Part shown: positions 36,776 to 46,507 of the stretch, in pieces
Layout of the letters: each line of letters opens with the position of its first letter
Numbering within the stretch: the stretch's first letter is position 1
Source: JANJUO01 sp942492935
GTDB taxonomy: Bacteria > Bacteroidota > Ignavibacteria > Kapaibacteriales > UBA2268
Reading direction: 5' to 3'
DNA: 64,000 nt
Assembly (NCBI GenBank): GCA_942492935.1
Contig: OW818654.1
Coordinates: 2,790,001 to 2,854,000 of the forward strand
Position numbers and translations under genes: made by a program
The notes under the pieces: generated by a model
Told to the model about the DNA's origin: nothing
The model's database searches: none
What the model saw: the letters and a program-made list of their open reading frames with translations, nothing else

Positions 36776-39700
36776 TTACACACTTTCAACTATTCTAATT
36801 TCATCGTCAGTTAAATCGTAATATTGATAAACAAGTTTATCAATTTCTTTTTCTAAATCTTTAGAGTCTTCTTGATTTTCTTTCTTTATTAAAATTTGGT
36901 CAACTAATTCAATAAATGGTCTTTGTTCATCTATTGAAGTAAGATTCAATATGTGAATTTTTTCAACATATTGTTTTTTCCATTCAAATGCAGCTCCTAA
37001 ATCAATACCGAGATTTCTAAATTCATAATCAAATAGTTTTGAATTTAAAATTGCTATCAAATATCGTAAATTTACACTATCACTTGTAATAAAATTTGCT
37101 GGTGCCAATATCATAGTATGAGGTTCAATCAAACTAAAATTTGAATGATAAGAAATATTTCCCCAAACAATTTTTTCTTTGTCAAATTCATCAAGATATG
37201 CACAGTTTCTTAAATTTGTCCAATGATTTCCTTTATCTTGACGTTTTTCTAATTCCATTTTAAATTTTTTAAAATGGTTATAAATAGCAGGATAATTACT
37301 TACAACATCTACACTTGGAATTTGTTTTTCTTTAATCCCATTATGAGAATTAATTATCCAGATTTTATTAAATTCTGATTTATATCTCTTTATATCTCTG
37401 CCTCTGATAATTGGTTTTATTATTTCAGCAGAATTTGGATTTCTATAAATAAGTTCTTTTTTGGTTTCTTCATCTATAATAAATGCTTCATTAAAACCGG
37501 TTTTAATACCGAAAAATACATTCAATCCATAATCTATAAATAGTTTTCCTTTTGTAGAAATTTTAATTTTTAAATTCTGTTCAGCATCTGAAGAAATTAC
37601 CCAAGTATCTTTATTCAATTTCGGCATTAACTGCTTGTATTGATTGAAGTATTTATATAATGAAGTTTTTATATTGAAATCTGAATAAATATTGCAACCA
37701 TAAAATTCTTCATTATCATAATTATTTTGATTAACTGATTGTATTTCAGTTTTATCATTCTCATCAATCAATTCGGTTTCATTAATTAAATTTAGACCTG
37801 AAATTTTTCTTGTTAATATAACATTTGAATCAACCGCAGAAGACCCAAAAACCTTAAAACCTCCAAAATTTATTAATTGAATTGGATGAGTATTAGTTGA
37901 AAGATAATTTCGTAAAGATTCTCCGTATCCAGCTCTCATCCATTTATTTGAAGTAATAAAAGATAACATTCCATTTTCTTTTAATAAATCTATACCTTTT
38001 TCAATAAAAAGTGAATAAATATCTGAAGTTTTTGAAAATACTGTATAGCTCTGTTTTTCTATTACTTCTTTTATTTTGTTATTTAATGTAGATAAATTAA
38101 AATACGGTGGATTTCCAATTATTATGTCAAAACCTAAAAAATAACCATTATCATCAAGAACTTCTGGAAATTCAAATCTCCACTCAAAAGCACTTTGATA
38201 TATCGGATTATTATTAATATCTTCAATTTCAGCTTCAATCTTATGAATTTCAGAAGTAAAAGCATCTACTTTATTTGAAAATTCTTTTTGCTCTTTCTTT
38301 GATTTTTGTGAATCGAATAATTTTTCTTGATTCAGGAATTTTTTATATAATTGGTTTGTTTTCTCTAATTGTAATTGTAAATTTGATTTAGATAAAGCTG
38401 TTCCTTTTAATAATGCTTTGTAATTTTCTAATTCACTTTTTATTTTATTTTTTTCATTTGTTTTGACTACATTTTTATACCTATTTACAGCATCTTTGTA
38501 TAAAGGTATAATTTTAGCATCTGATTTTGTAATTGAATCATCTTTAAGTGAAAATCTACTTATAAGAGAATTGCCACATTTTATATTAATATCAATGTTT
38601 GGCAAAGTTTCAAGTTCATCAAAATTGGGGGCTTTGTAGAAGGCATTTTTTAATAATTCAATCCACAATCTTAATCTGCAAATCATAACAGATTTTGGGT
38701 TAATATCCACTCCAAATAAGCAATTTTCAATAATATGTACTTTTTCTTTAAATAAAGTCATTTGAAGTTTTTGTAATTTTTCTATTTGATTACCTTTTTG
38801 ATTTAATCTATAACCAAATATTTCATCGGTTTCATTGTCAATTGTAACAATTTCATCATTATCTAAGAAAATTGAATAATCTTGTATTCGGCTTCCATCT
38901 AAGTAATTCAAAATCTTTAAATCACTTTTAATTGAAATAATTTCATTCAACGCTGAAACTAAGAAATGACCTGAACCGACTGCTGGATCGCAAATCTTCA
39001 ATGAATTAACAATTTCATTACATTTTAAACGAACATCTTTATTTACAAAAGAAATATGGTCCTTCAATTCTTCAAAATCTTTACAATTCCAATGCATTTC
39101 AGAATTAAATTTATCAACGGTTGCTTTACGGATAACTTCACGACACATATACATTGTAATGAAGCTCGGGGTAAAGTGTGAGCCATCTTGATAACCATTA
39201 ATTTTCTCAAAAATTAGCCCCAAAACTGCAGCATTGATAACTTGCTTATTATCTTTTTGAACAATATTTGATGAATCACTCGCAAAATTATAAGCATCTA
39301 AAAATCTAAATAAATAATCAAGTGTTCTTATTTTTCCTTTATCTTTTTTTCCTTCTGGAGTTTTTAACACTGTATGAGAAAATATTGGAATTTCAAACCT
39401 ATCTCTTAAAGATTCTATTGTAATGGTTTGTAATTCAATTTCTGTAATATCAAACAAAGAACTATTTAAGTAAGGTATATTGTGATACTTCTCTTTTACA
39501 TGCTCTTCTCTTTCATTTGTTTTATCTGCCAAGACGTCAAAGAAAAGTTCATTAAGTTCATCAAAATCATTGATTTTATCTTTATTTAAAAAAGAATAAT
39601 CAAGATTATTGTTATTGTAAAGAACTAATTGTCCCTCAAGCAATTTTAAAAATAATATACGATTTAACCAAACAATACATAATTCTAACGCCCATCCAAA

Positions 39701-40630
39701 AGTATATTCCTCTAAAACATCAGGAGGCATTTTCTTTGTTCTTAACTGACCTAATTTATTTTTTTGCTTCAAAATTGAAATTGTATTTTCAATTAATGAA
39801 CCACTATTTCTATACTTTGGTCTAATTCTCTCTATTGTTTTTTTTGATGTTTCCTCAAGACCAAGAATGTATAATAACTCATTATAAAATTCATTATTCA
39901 AAGAATTGCTATCATTAACGAATATTTTTTTTAATAAATGTTGTGGGGAAATAATTTTTGTTAAATTTAATATACATTCATCAGTAATTTTTGAATTTTT
40001 ATATTCAAATAAATTAAAGTAACAGCAATTGATTAAACCTTCCTTTTTTTCAATATATTCTTTTAATCGTATATAATAAACATCATTATTAACTGTGAAA
40101 TTTAGAATTTGTTGTTCATCAGATAGGTCTGTGAAAATTTTCATGAAATCTTTATCAGTATAGAAAAAATTATAGAAATCTTTTGAATCAAAAATATACC
40201 AATTCTTTACATCAGTTATTACTAAATGTTTTATAGAAAAATTATTATTATTAATAGTTTCCCGCATAAAATATAAAAGTAATTCATGAAATGCTTTTAC
40301 ATTAATTCTATTTTGGGAAATCATTTCATTAGTATTAGTAGCTTTTTTTACTTCAATTAAAACAGCAACTGAATCATCAGATTTATTTCCGTTGTAAATG
40401 GCAAGGTCAATTCTGTCTTTGGTATTGATTTTATATTTATTTTTATAAAAAGTATCTTTCAAAAAATCAGCAAGAATATTTTTGTTATGTTCTTCTGATT
40501 CATTTTCATTAAATCTATCAAATAAAATATTAAGTTGGTTATAAAAATTTAATACTGCACTATCTTTAATATTTTGTTTTAATTGTGCTGTACTCAATGT
40601 TTTGTCAATATCTCGAATATTCAGTTTCAT
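36776..40630 (-). CDS. Type IIG restriction-modification enzyme (fused nuclease and N6-adenine methyltransferase)
   Basis: This 1284-residue protein begins with a PD-(D/E)XK-type nuclease candidate: DRIDLAIYNG followed by VAVLIEVKKATN (about residues 70-95). The gamma-class methyltransferase core has motif I DPAVGSGHFLVSALN (about 547) and motif IV IIIGNPPYF (about 839). The C-terminal part has a TaqI-like target-recognition region, including LRYLIAILNSKLFDYEFRN. This order (endonuclease, helical linker, methyltransferase, specificity) is that of Eco57I-like type IIG enzymes, where one polypeptide cuts and methylates. No separate specificity or control gene is adjacent. The 145 bp to the sigma gene and 111 bp to ppk hold nothing recognised. 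Confidence 0.88.
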   Translation of the reverse strand: MKLNIRDIDKTLSTAQLKQNIKDSAVLNFYNQLNILFDRFNENESEEHNKNILADFLKDTFYKNKYKINTKDRIDLAIYNGNKSDDSVAVLIEVKKATNTNEMISQNRINVKAFHELLLYFMRETINNNNFSIKHLVITDVKNWYIFDSKDFYNFFYTDKDFMKIFTDLSDEQQILNFTVNNDVYYIRLKEYIEKKEGLINCCYFNLFEYKNSKITDECILNLTKIISPQHLLKKIFVNDSNSLNNEFYNELLYILGLEETSKKTIERIRPKYRNSGSLIENTISILKQKNKLGQLRTKKMPPDVLEEYTFGWALELCIVWLNRILFLKLLEGQLVLYNNNNLDYSFLNKDKINDFDELNELFFDVLADKTNEREEHVKEKYHNIPYLNSSLFDITEIELQTITIESLRDRFEIPIFSHTVLKTPEGKKDKGKIRTLDYLFRFLDAYNFASDSSNIVQKDNKQVINAAVLGLIFEKINGYQDGSHFTPSFITMYMCREVIRKATVDKFNSEMHWNCKDFEELKDHISFVNKDVRLKCNEIVNSLKICDPAVGSGHFLVSALNEIISIKSDLKILNYLDGSRIQDYSIFLDNDEIVTIDNETDEIFGYRLNQKGNQIEKLQKLQMTLFKEKVHIIENCLFGVDINPKSVMICRLRLWIELLKNAFYKAPNFDELETLPNIDINIKCGNSLISRFSLKDDSITKSDAKIIPLYKDAVNRYKNVVKTNEKNKIKSELENYKALLKGTALSKSNLQLQLEKTNQLYKKFLNQEKLFDSQKSKKEQKEFSNKVDAFTSEIHKIEAEIEDINNNPIYQSAFEWRFEFPEVLDDNGYFLGFDIIIGNPPYFNLSTLNNKIKEVIEKQSYTVFSKTSDIYSLFIEKGIDLLKENGMLSFITSNKWMRAGYGESLRNYLSTNTHPIQLINFGGFKVFGSSAVDSNVILTRKISGLNLINETELIDENDKTEIQSVNQNNYDNEEFYGCNIYSDFNIKTSLYKYFNQYKQLMPKLNKDTWVISSDAEQNLKIKISTKGKLFIDYGLNVFFGIKTGFNEAFIIDEETKKELIYRNPNSAEIIKPIIRGRDIKRYKSEFNKIWIINSHNGIKEKQIPSVDVVSNYPAIYNHFKKFKMELEKRQDKGNHWTNLRNCAYLDEFDKEKIVWGNISYHSNFSLIEPHTMILAPANFITSDSVNLRYLIAILNSKLFDYEFRNLGIDLGAAFEWKKQYVEKIHILNLTSIDEQRPFIELVDQILIKKENQEDSKDLEKEIDKLVYQYYDLTDDEIRIVESV

Positions 40631-40741
40631 ATACTATTTCTAACTCTTTTCGATAATTAATTCTATAAAAATATACACTAAATTTAATTTGGAATTAGTC
40701 AATGTTCCAATCAATTATAATAAATTACAATACACAATTTC

Positions 40742-42832
40742 CTACCCCTTCTTTTTTATCTTATCTAAAAAGTATTGTTGAGCTGAAATTGGTTTCTCAT
40801 CGTTTTTAGGTGAAATTAATTGATAAGAGCCATCATTATGCAATTCCCAAGCTTTTGTGTTATCTTTTAGATAAATTGCCAAAATTTCCCACAATTGTTT
40901 CTTCAAACTTTTATCATTTACTGGCCACATTAATTCTACTCTTTTATGAAGATTTCTCGACATCCAATCAGCACTCGATAAATAGAATTCTTCTTTGCCG
41001 CCATTTTTGAAGTAAATAATTCTGGAATGTTCCAGAAATCTACCAATTATACTACGAACTTCAATGTTTTCACTTACATCAGGAATATTTGGTTTTAAGC
41101 AACAAATTCCTCTAATAATTAATTGAATTTTAACTCCTTTTTTTGAAGCTCTGTAGAGTGCTGGAATAACTTCTCTGTGAGCCAATGAATTCATTTTTAC
41201 AATTATTAAGCCAGGATTTTCAGGAGTATGCAACTCAGTCTCTCTATCAATTAATTCAATAATTTTTTCTCTTAAATTAATTGGTCCAACAGAAAAAGCA
41301 TTCCATTCTGTGTGATATGAATAAGCAGTAAGATAATTGAAAAGATATAAAGCATCTTCAGCAAATTCAGGATTTGCTGTAAAAAATCCAACATCAGTAT
41401 ATAATCTTGCAGTTATTTGGTTATAGTTTCCAGTTGAAAGATGGATATAAGTTTTTAATTTTCCTGATTCTCTACGAACAACAATTGCAATTTTGCAATG
41501 GGTTTTAAGTCCGGGAACTCCATAAACAACATGAGCGCCCGATTTTTCAAGTTCCTTTGCCCAAATAATATTTTTTTCTTCATCGAATCTGGCTTTCAAT
41601 TCAACAAAAGCAGTTACATATTTGCCATTATCGGCTGCTCTTTTTAATCCACCAACAATATCCGAATTCAAACCTGTTCTATACAAAGTAACTTTTATCG
41701 CAAGCACATCAGGGTCGTCAGCTGCTGAATTAATAAAATTTACAGTACTTGTAGAAAACGAATCAAAAGGATGATGAACTAATAAATCACCATTTTTGAT
41801 TGCATCAAAAACAGTAGAACCGTCATTTGTAAATTGAGGTAAATTTCTTGTTGCGAAAGGAATATCTTTGATACTTCTAATATCCAGCTTTAACATATCC
41901 ATAAAATCACCGAGATTTAATGGACGATTGTGTACATATACATCATTCGGTTCAAGTTCTAAAGAATTCATCAATAGATTTGCAAGAAATTCAGGCATAT
42001 TTGAACCAACTTCTAATCTTACTGCAGCTCTCCCCCATCTTCGTTCTTTGATTTGTTCTGCAATTTCTTCAAGCAAATCGTCTGCTTCATCTTCAGCAAT
42101 TTCAATATCTGCATCTCTTGTTACCCTGAAAGAACTTGATAATTCAACTTCTAAACCTGGAAATAGTTCATTTGAATAAGCATTGATTATATCTTCTATT
42201 AAAACATAGTGATAACCTTCACGCCATTCTAAAGGAATAATTCTCTGCAATGCTGATGGAATTTGAATAAATGCAATGTGTTTTTCATGAATACCATGCT
42301 TCTTATCAGATAGAACAAAAGCAATATTTAAAGATCTATTTATAAGTCGTGGAAATGGATTGGCAGGTCCCAGACTTAATGGAGTCAATAAAGGAAGAAT
42401 ATTATTTGTAAAATGACTTCTTAATTTTTCAATGTCATTCTCATCAAGATTTTCTGGTTTATGAAATACAATACCAAGATTTGCTAACCCAGGAATAATT
42501 GAATTGTTAAAAACTTCACCTTGTTTCTTATAAATAGGTAATAATTGTCTGCGAATTTCTATTAATTGAGATTTAGGTGTCATTCCATCATAAGATAATT
42601 CAATCACATCACCCGCTACTTGACTTTTAAGCCCTGCTACCCTAATCATAAAAAATTCATCAAGATTAGAACTTAATATTGCAGTAAATTTCATTCTCTC
42701 AAGTAAAGGATTACTCTCATTTTCTGCTTCAAATAATACTCTTTTTTGAAATTCAATTAAGCTTAATTCTCTATTAAAATAATATTCGAATGAATCGAAT
42801 TCACCATTCTTTTTATTGTTTGTTTTACTCAT
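40742..42832 (-). CDS. ppk: Polyphosphate kinase 1
   Basis: The enzyme reversibly polymerises ATP gamma-phosphate into polyphosphate. From the ATG at 42832 it has 696 residues. It shows the N-terminal YYFNRELSLIEFQKRVLFEA, the autophosphorylated His in VPGLKTHCKIAIVVRR, and the second catalytic His in GRFLEHSRIIYF. An in-frame ATG at 42886 would overlap the upstream accC by 40 bp and add 18 residues before the conserved start, so 42832 is preferred; AAGG lies 9 bp upstream of it. It follows accC by 14 bp. Confidence 0.95.
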   Translation of the reverse strand: MSKTNNKKNGEFDSFEYYFNRELSLIEFQKRVLFEAENESNPLLERMKFTAILSSNLDEFFMIRVAGLKSQVAGDVIELSYDGMTPKSQLIEIRRQLLPIYKKQGEVFNNSIIPGLANLGIVFHKPENLDENDIEKLRSHFTNNILPLLTPLSLGPANPFPRLINRSLNIAFVLSDKKHGIHEKHIAFIQIPSALQRIIPLEWREGYHYVLIEDIINAYSNELFPGLEVELSSSFRVTRDADIEIAEDEADDLLEEIAEQIKERRWGRAAVRLEVGSNMPEFLANLLMNSLELEPNDVYVHNRPLNLGDFMDMLKLDIRSIKDIPFATRNLPQFTNDGSTVFDAIKNGDLLVHHPFDSFSTSTVNFINSAADDPDVLAIKVTLYRTGLNSDIVGGLKRAADNGKYVTAFVELKARFDEEKNIIWAKELEKSGAHVVYGVPGLKTHCKIAIVVRRESGKLKTYIHLSTGNYNQITARLYTDVGFFTANPEFAEDALYLFNYLTAYSYHTEWNAFSVGPINLREKIIELIDRETELHTPENPGLIIVKMNSLAHREVIPALYRASKKGVKIQLIIRGICCLKPNIPDVSENIEVRSIIGRFLEHSRIIYFKNGGKEEFYLSSADWMSRNLHKRVELMWPVNDKSLKKQLWEILAIYLKDNTKAWELHNDGSYQLISPKNDEKPISAQQYFLDKIKKKG

Positions 42833-42846
42833 ATATAAATTCCTTA

Positions 42847-44346
42847 TTATATCAATCTTCTCAACAATAATTGTTTTTCTTTCCATTTACTCACTTGTTG
42901 TTTTGGTTTAATCGGAGTTTTATTTTTTTGTGTCATTCTATATCCGAATGCTGCAATTGCAGCAATAATTTCTTCATTTTCAGATTTCATCTTTTCTAAT
43001 GAATCAAAGTCGAAAGAATGTTCAATAAAACCAGTGTCAAAATGACCATATCTAAATTCAGGATGCCTCATTACTGTTAATAAAAATGGAATTATAGTTT
43101 TTACACCTTTAATTCTAAAGTTACGTAATGCCATTTCCATTCTATTTATTGCTTCAATTCTATCAGAACCAACTGTTATCATTTTGCCAAGCATAGAATC
43201 GAAATGAATACTAATCTCAGAGCCAGTTTCAATTCCACTATCTACTCTAACACCATAACCAGCAGGTTGTCTTAAATAAGTGATTTTCCCAGTATCAGGC
43301 ATAAAATCATTAAATGGGTCTTCTGCATTAATTCTACATTCAATCGAATGACCGCGCCATTGAATATCACTTTGTTGATATTCTAATCGTTCACCATAAG
43401 CAATTTTAATTTGCTGTTTAACTAAATTTATTCCAGTAACCATTTCGGTTACTGGATGTTCGACTTGCAAACGAGTATTCATCTCTAAGAAATAAAATTT
43501 TCTATCTTTATCAAACAAGAATTCAATTGTACCAGCATTCACATAATTACATGCCCTTGCAGCCGCAATTGCTACTTCACCCATCTGATGCCTTAGTTCA
43601 TCATTTAAAACACTTGATGGAGCTTCTTCAATTAATTTCTGATGTCTGCGTTGGATAGAACAATCTCTTTCACCGAGATGAATATAATTTCCATATTCAT
43701 CTCCAAGAATTTGAATTTCGATATGCTTTGGATTTTCAATAAATTTTTCTATATAAATCGAATCATCACCAAAAGATTTAAGTGCTTCTCTTTGTGCAGC
43801 TTCAAAATTAGGAACTAAATCAGAAGATTCATATACTTTTCTCATTCCTTTTCCGCCACCACCAGCAGCAGCTTTCAAAATAACTGGATAACCGAGTTCT
43901 GTAGCAATTTGTATAGCTAAATCTGTATCTACAATTTTTTCCTTAGTGCCGGGAACTATTGGTACGCCTGCTTTTGCCATCAATTCACGTGCTTTGGTTT
44001 TACTTCCCATCATCTCGATAGATTCGGGACGTGGTCCAATAAATTTGATACCAGCATTTTGACAAGCGAGTGAAAACTCTGCTCTTTCGGAAAGAAATCC
44101 ATATCCAGGATGAATAGCTTCAGCACCTGCTCTTTTGGCAATATCAATTATTTGTTGAATATCTAAATAGGCTTGCTTTGGTGAGGAAGCATTTAATTTA
44201 TATGCATAATCAGCATAATGTACAAATGGCATTTCTCTATCAACTTCATGAAACACAGCAACATTTTCAATACCCATTTCACGCGCTGAACGCATTACTC
44301 TAACTGCTATTTCGCCACGGTTGGCAATTAATATTTTCTTAAACAT
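42847..44346 (-). CDS. accC: Biotin carboxylase subunit of acetyl-CoA or related carboxylase
   Basis: This 499-residue ATP-grasp enzyme carboxylates biotin. It has ILIANRGEIAVRVMRSA at the start, HPGYGFLSERAEFS, KAAAGGGGKGMRKVY, RDCSIQRRHQKLIEEAPS and EMNTRLQVEHPVTEMV. It is about 50 residues longer than E. coli AccC, ending in a basic tail KPKQQVSKWKEKQLLLRRLI. No accB (biotin carrier) is adjacent, so whether it belongs to acetyl-CoA, propionyl-CoA or pyruvate carboxylase is open. It heads a two-gene unit with ppk. Confidence 0.93.
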   Translation of the reverse strand: MFKKILIANRGEIAVRVMRSAREMGIENVAVFHEVDREMPFVHYADYAYKLNASSPKQAYLDIQQIIDIAKRAGAEAIHPGYGFLSERAEFSLACQNAGIKFIGPRPESIEMMGSKTKARELMAKAGVPIVPGTKEKIVDTDLAIQIATELGYPVILKAAAGGGGKGMRKVYESSDLVPNFEAAQREALKSFGDDSIYIEKFIENPKHIEIQILGDEYGNYIHLGERDCSIQRRHQKLIEEAPSSVLNDELRHQMGEVAIAAARACNYVNAGTIEFLFDKDRKFYFLEMNTRLQVEHPVTEMVTGINLVKQQIKIAYGERLEYQQSDIQWRGHSIECRINAEDPFNDFMPDTGKITYLRQPAGYGVRVDSGIETGSEISIHFDSMLGKMITVGSDRIEAINRMEMALRNFRIKGVKTIIPFLLTVMRHPEFRYGHFDTGFIEHSFDFDSLEKMKSENEEIIAAIAAFGYRMTQKNKTPIKPKQQVSKWKEKQLLLRRLI

Positions 44347-44635
44347 AATTTTCTTAAAAGTATTTGAAATTCAAAATAATAAAAACTTCAAATTAATCAA
44401 ACAATATTAATTTTACAAATAATATTTTTTTAATTATTTTAACAAATCTTTGAATAAACTATGAAGTTGTTTTAATAATCATTGTATTTAGTTACTTATA
44501 TAATCTGAAAATGCACTTATTGAATTGTAGATTTTAAAAATGGCTATTCATCAAACAAATCTAAAATATATTTTGTTAATTTAATAACAATTAGATAAAT
44601 TGCAAGTTAGTTTGTTGAAATTTTAAAAATAATAA

Positions 44636-45745
44636 ATGAAAACAAAATATTTTGCTTTTTATATTGTATCGTTAATATTTACTCTATTATTAAAATCTTG
44701 CATAGATTACGATTCTGACGCTGCTGAGAAATCTGACAGCAAAATTCATGAAATTGATTCAAACAATCTAACAATAAATAACAGTGATATTTTTCCCAAA
44801 ATCACATATAGTAGAATTGTTATCAGAGATAAAGAACATCGTGAAAAAATAATGAATGAATATCGCGATACAGAAGATAATTTATTAAAAAATAAAATAT
44901 TTTGTACTCTGAACCGGAAAGAAAGAAGATTTATGAGGGTTGGTGATACAATCGTTGTACCCGATTCTATTGCAGACAATATACTTGCATATTCAATATT
45001 TCCTAATTATTATCAAGGTGCAGCAGATATTCCAAAAATCATAATTGTTTCAAATAAATACCAATGTTATGCTTGTTATGAGAATGGTAAATTAGTGAGA
45101 TTTGCTGCTGCGAATACTGGTAAAGAGAAAACTCCAACATATCCAGGTAGATATGCATTAGTTTGGAAACAACTTGAAAGACGTTCTTCATTAGATTCTA
45201 CTTGGGTAATGCCTTATACATTCAATTTCCATAAATATGCTGGTAGTGCATTTCACCAATTTACAATGCCAGGTTATGCTGCCTCTCATTCTTGTGTTAG
45301 ACAATTTAAAGATGATGCGAAGTGGTTATTTTATTGGGGAGAAAGAGGAAAAAAGGATACATCAAACCAAATTTTACATTTGACAGGAACTCCAGTTTTG
45401 ATTCTTGATGTATTTGATTTTTCGAGAAAACGCTCTGGTGCTTGGTTAGAATTAACTTCAAATAAAGATTTGTTTATAGAATTACCTGATAAACCAATGG
45501 AATACGAAGAAGCACTAATTCCAATCAGCCAAATCCCTAAAGTAGTAAGAAATAGTTTACCAAACAAAAATAGATATGTGTATGCAGAAGACACACTTAG
45601 AGCAAGAGGGGTTATAAGACAAAATGTTACTTTAACGCAATCAGTGGACTTTAACAAAATTCGTAGAAATAAAGAAGCTCGGAAAAGAAAGGAGCAAGAA
45701 GAAAAAGCAAAGCAGGAACAAGACAATACAAATTCAGAGAATTAA
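44636..45745 (+). CDS. L,D-transpeptidase (YkuD domain), probable lipoprotein
   Basis: This 369-residue protein has an N-terminal signal with a Cys at residue 22 in LLLKSC, a somewhat atypical lipobox. A YkuD catalytic domain follows (about 140-265). The motif is HQFTMPGYAASHSCVRQF: it keeps His, Ser, His and the catalytic Cys but has Ser where SHGC is usual. Supporting strands are KIIIVSNKYQCYACYENGK and AAANTGKEKTPTYPG. The enzyme would cross-link peptidoglycan stem peptides by 3-3 bonds or attach proteins to the wall. The C-terminal part is highly charged (RRNKEARKRKEQEEKAKQE). It is divergent from accC, with 289 bp of AT-rich sequence between. Confidence 0.88.
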   Translation: MKTKYFAFYIVSLIFTLLLKSCIDYDSDAAEKSDSKIHEIDSNNLTINNSDIFPKITYSRIVIRDKEHREKIMNEYRDTEDNLLKNKIFCTLNRKERRFMRVGDTIVVPDSIADNILAYSIFPNYYQGAADIPKIIIVSNKYQCYACYENGKLVRFAAANTGKEKTPTYPGRYALVWKQLERRSSLDSTWVMPYTFNFHKYAGSAFHQFTMPGYAASHSCVRQFKDDAKWLFYWGERGKKDTSNQILHLTGTPVLILDVFDFSRKRSGAWLELTSNKDLFIELPDKPMEYEEALIPISQIPKVVRNSLPNKNRYVYAEDTLRARGVIRQNVTLTQSVDFNKIRRNKEARKRKEQEEKAKQEQDNTNSEN

Positions 45746-45834
45746 TCTGTTTTTAATCTAATATGCAGTATTAAATATTGATTTTCAAGGAATTATCAAT
45801 TGAAACTTTACTTTATATCTTCAATGTAGATATG

Positions 45835-46391
45835 TTTTTTGGCTAAAGCCAATGATTACTGCTTTTCAAAATTCCCCGCCATAAATGGCAGGGCTATTAT
45901 TATTTCTCTTCAATATCCCTGCCATTCATGGCGGGGATTTTATTATTTCTCTTCAATAGCCCTGCCATTCATGGCGGGGATTTTATTATTTCTCTTCAAT
46001 AGCCCTGCCATTCATGGCAGGGCTATTATTATTTATCTTCAATAGCCCTGCCATTCATGGCGGGGATTTTATTATTTCTCTTCAATAGCCCTGCCATTCA
46101 TGGCAGGGCTATTATTATTTATCTTCAATAGCCCTGCCATTCATGGCGGGGCTATTATTATTTCTCTTCAATAGCCCTGCCATTCATGGCGGGGCTATTA
46201 TTATTTCTCTTCAATAGCCCTGCCATTCATGGCGGGGCTATTATTATTTCTCTTCAATAGCCCCGCCATTTATGGCGGGGCTATTATTATTTATCTTCAA
46301 TAGCCCCGCCATTTATGGCGGGGTTCAATAGCCCCGCCATTTATGGCGGGGTTTGATTTTGAATATGATTATTGTGGCTTTAGCCAAAAAA
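45835..46391. repeat. Tandem array of 12 GC-rich hairpins enclosed by 17-bp perfect inverted repeats
   Basis: The array has 12 copies of CC(C/T)(C/T)GCCATTCATGGC-type hairpins between 45874 and 46351, spaced 42-44 bp apart; the last interval is only 28 bp. The spacers are nearly identical (variants of CTATTATTATTTCTCTTCAA). The whole array is bounded by TTTTTTGGCTAAAGCCA (45835-45851) and its exact inverse TGGCTTTAGCCAAAAAA (46375-46391). It sits between the L,D-transpeptidase gene and rluD and has no protein-coding logic; the 762-bp gap 45746-46507 otherwise holds only AT-rich flanks. The spacers are too alike for CRISPR. It resembles REP/BIME-type palindrome clusters, but no REP transposase is nearby. 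Confidence 0.92.
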
Positions 46392-46507
46392 ACTTCAACT
46401 TACTTGAAAATATTTCTAAATTGAGATAAATACCAGAAAATTTGACTTTTATTTTTTTTCTGTTAATGTTGTTGGAAATTCAATTAAAAGAATACTGATT
46501 TTTAATT

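Noticed and set aside
36776..40630. PglX methyltransferase of a BREX system
   Set aside because: It has an N-terminal nuclease-like motif and no brxC, pglZ or brxL gene is adjacent; a type IIG enzyme fits better.
42833..42886. Longer ppk reading frame starting at 42886
   Set aside because: It would overlap accC by 40 bp and add residues before the conserved start; the ATG at 42832 has a Shine-Dalgarno.
45839..46045. Small protein gene inside the hairpin array
   Set aside because: The frame merely reads through the repeats; the 43-bp period is not a multiple of three and the peptide is a translation of the palindromes.
45835..46391. CRISPR array
   Set aside because: The intervals between palindromes are nearly identical to each other, so there are no unique spacers, and no cas gene is nearby.
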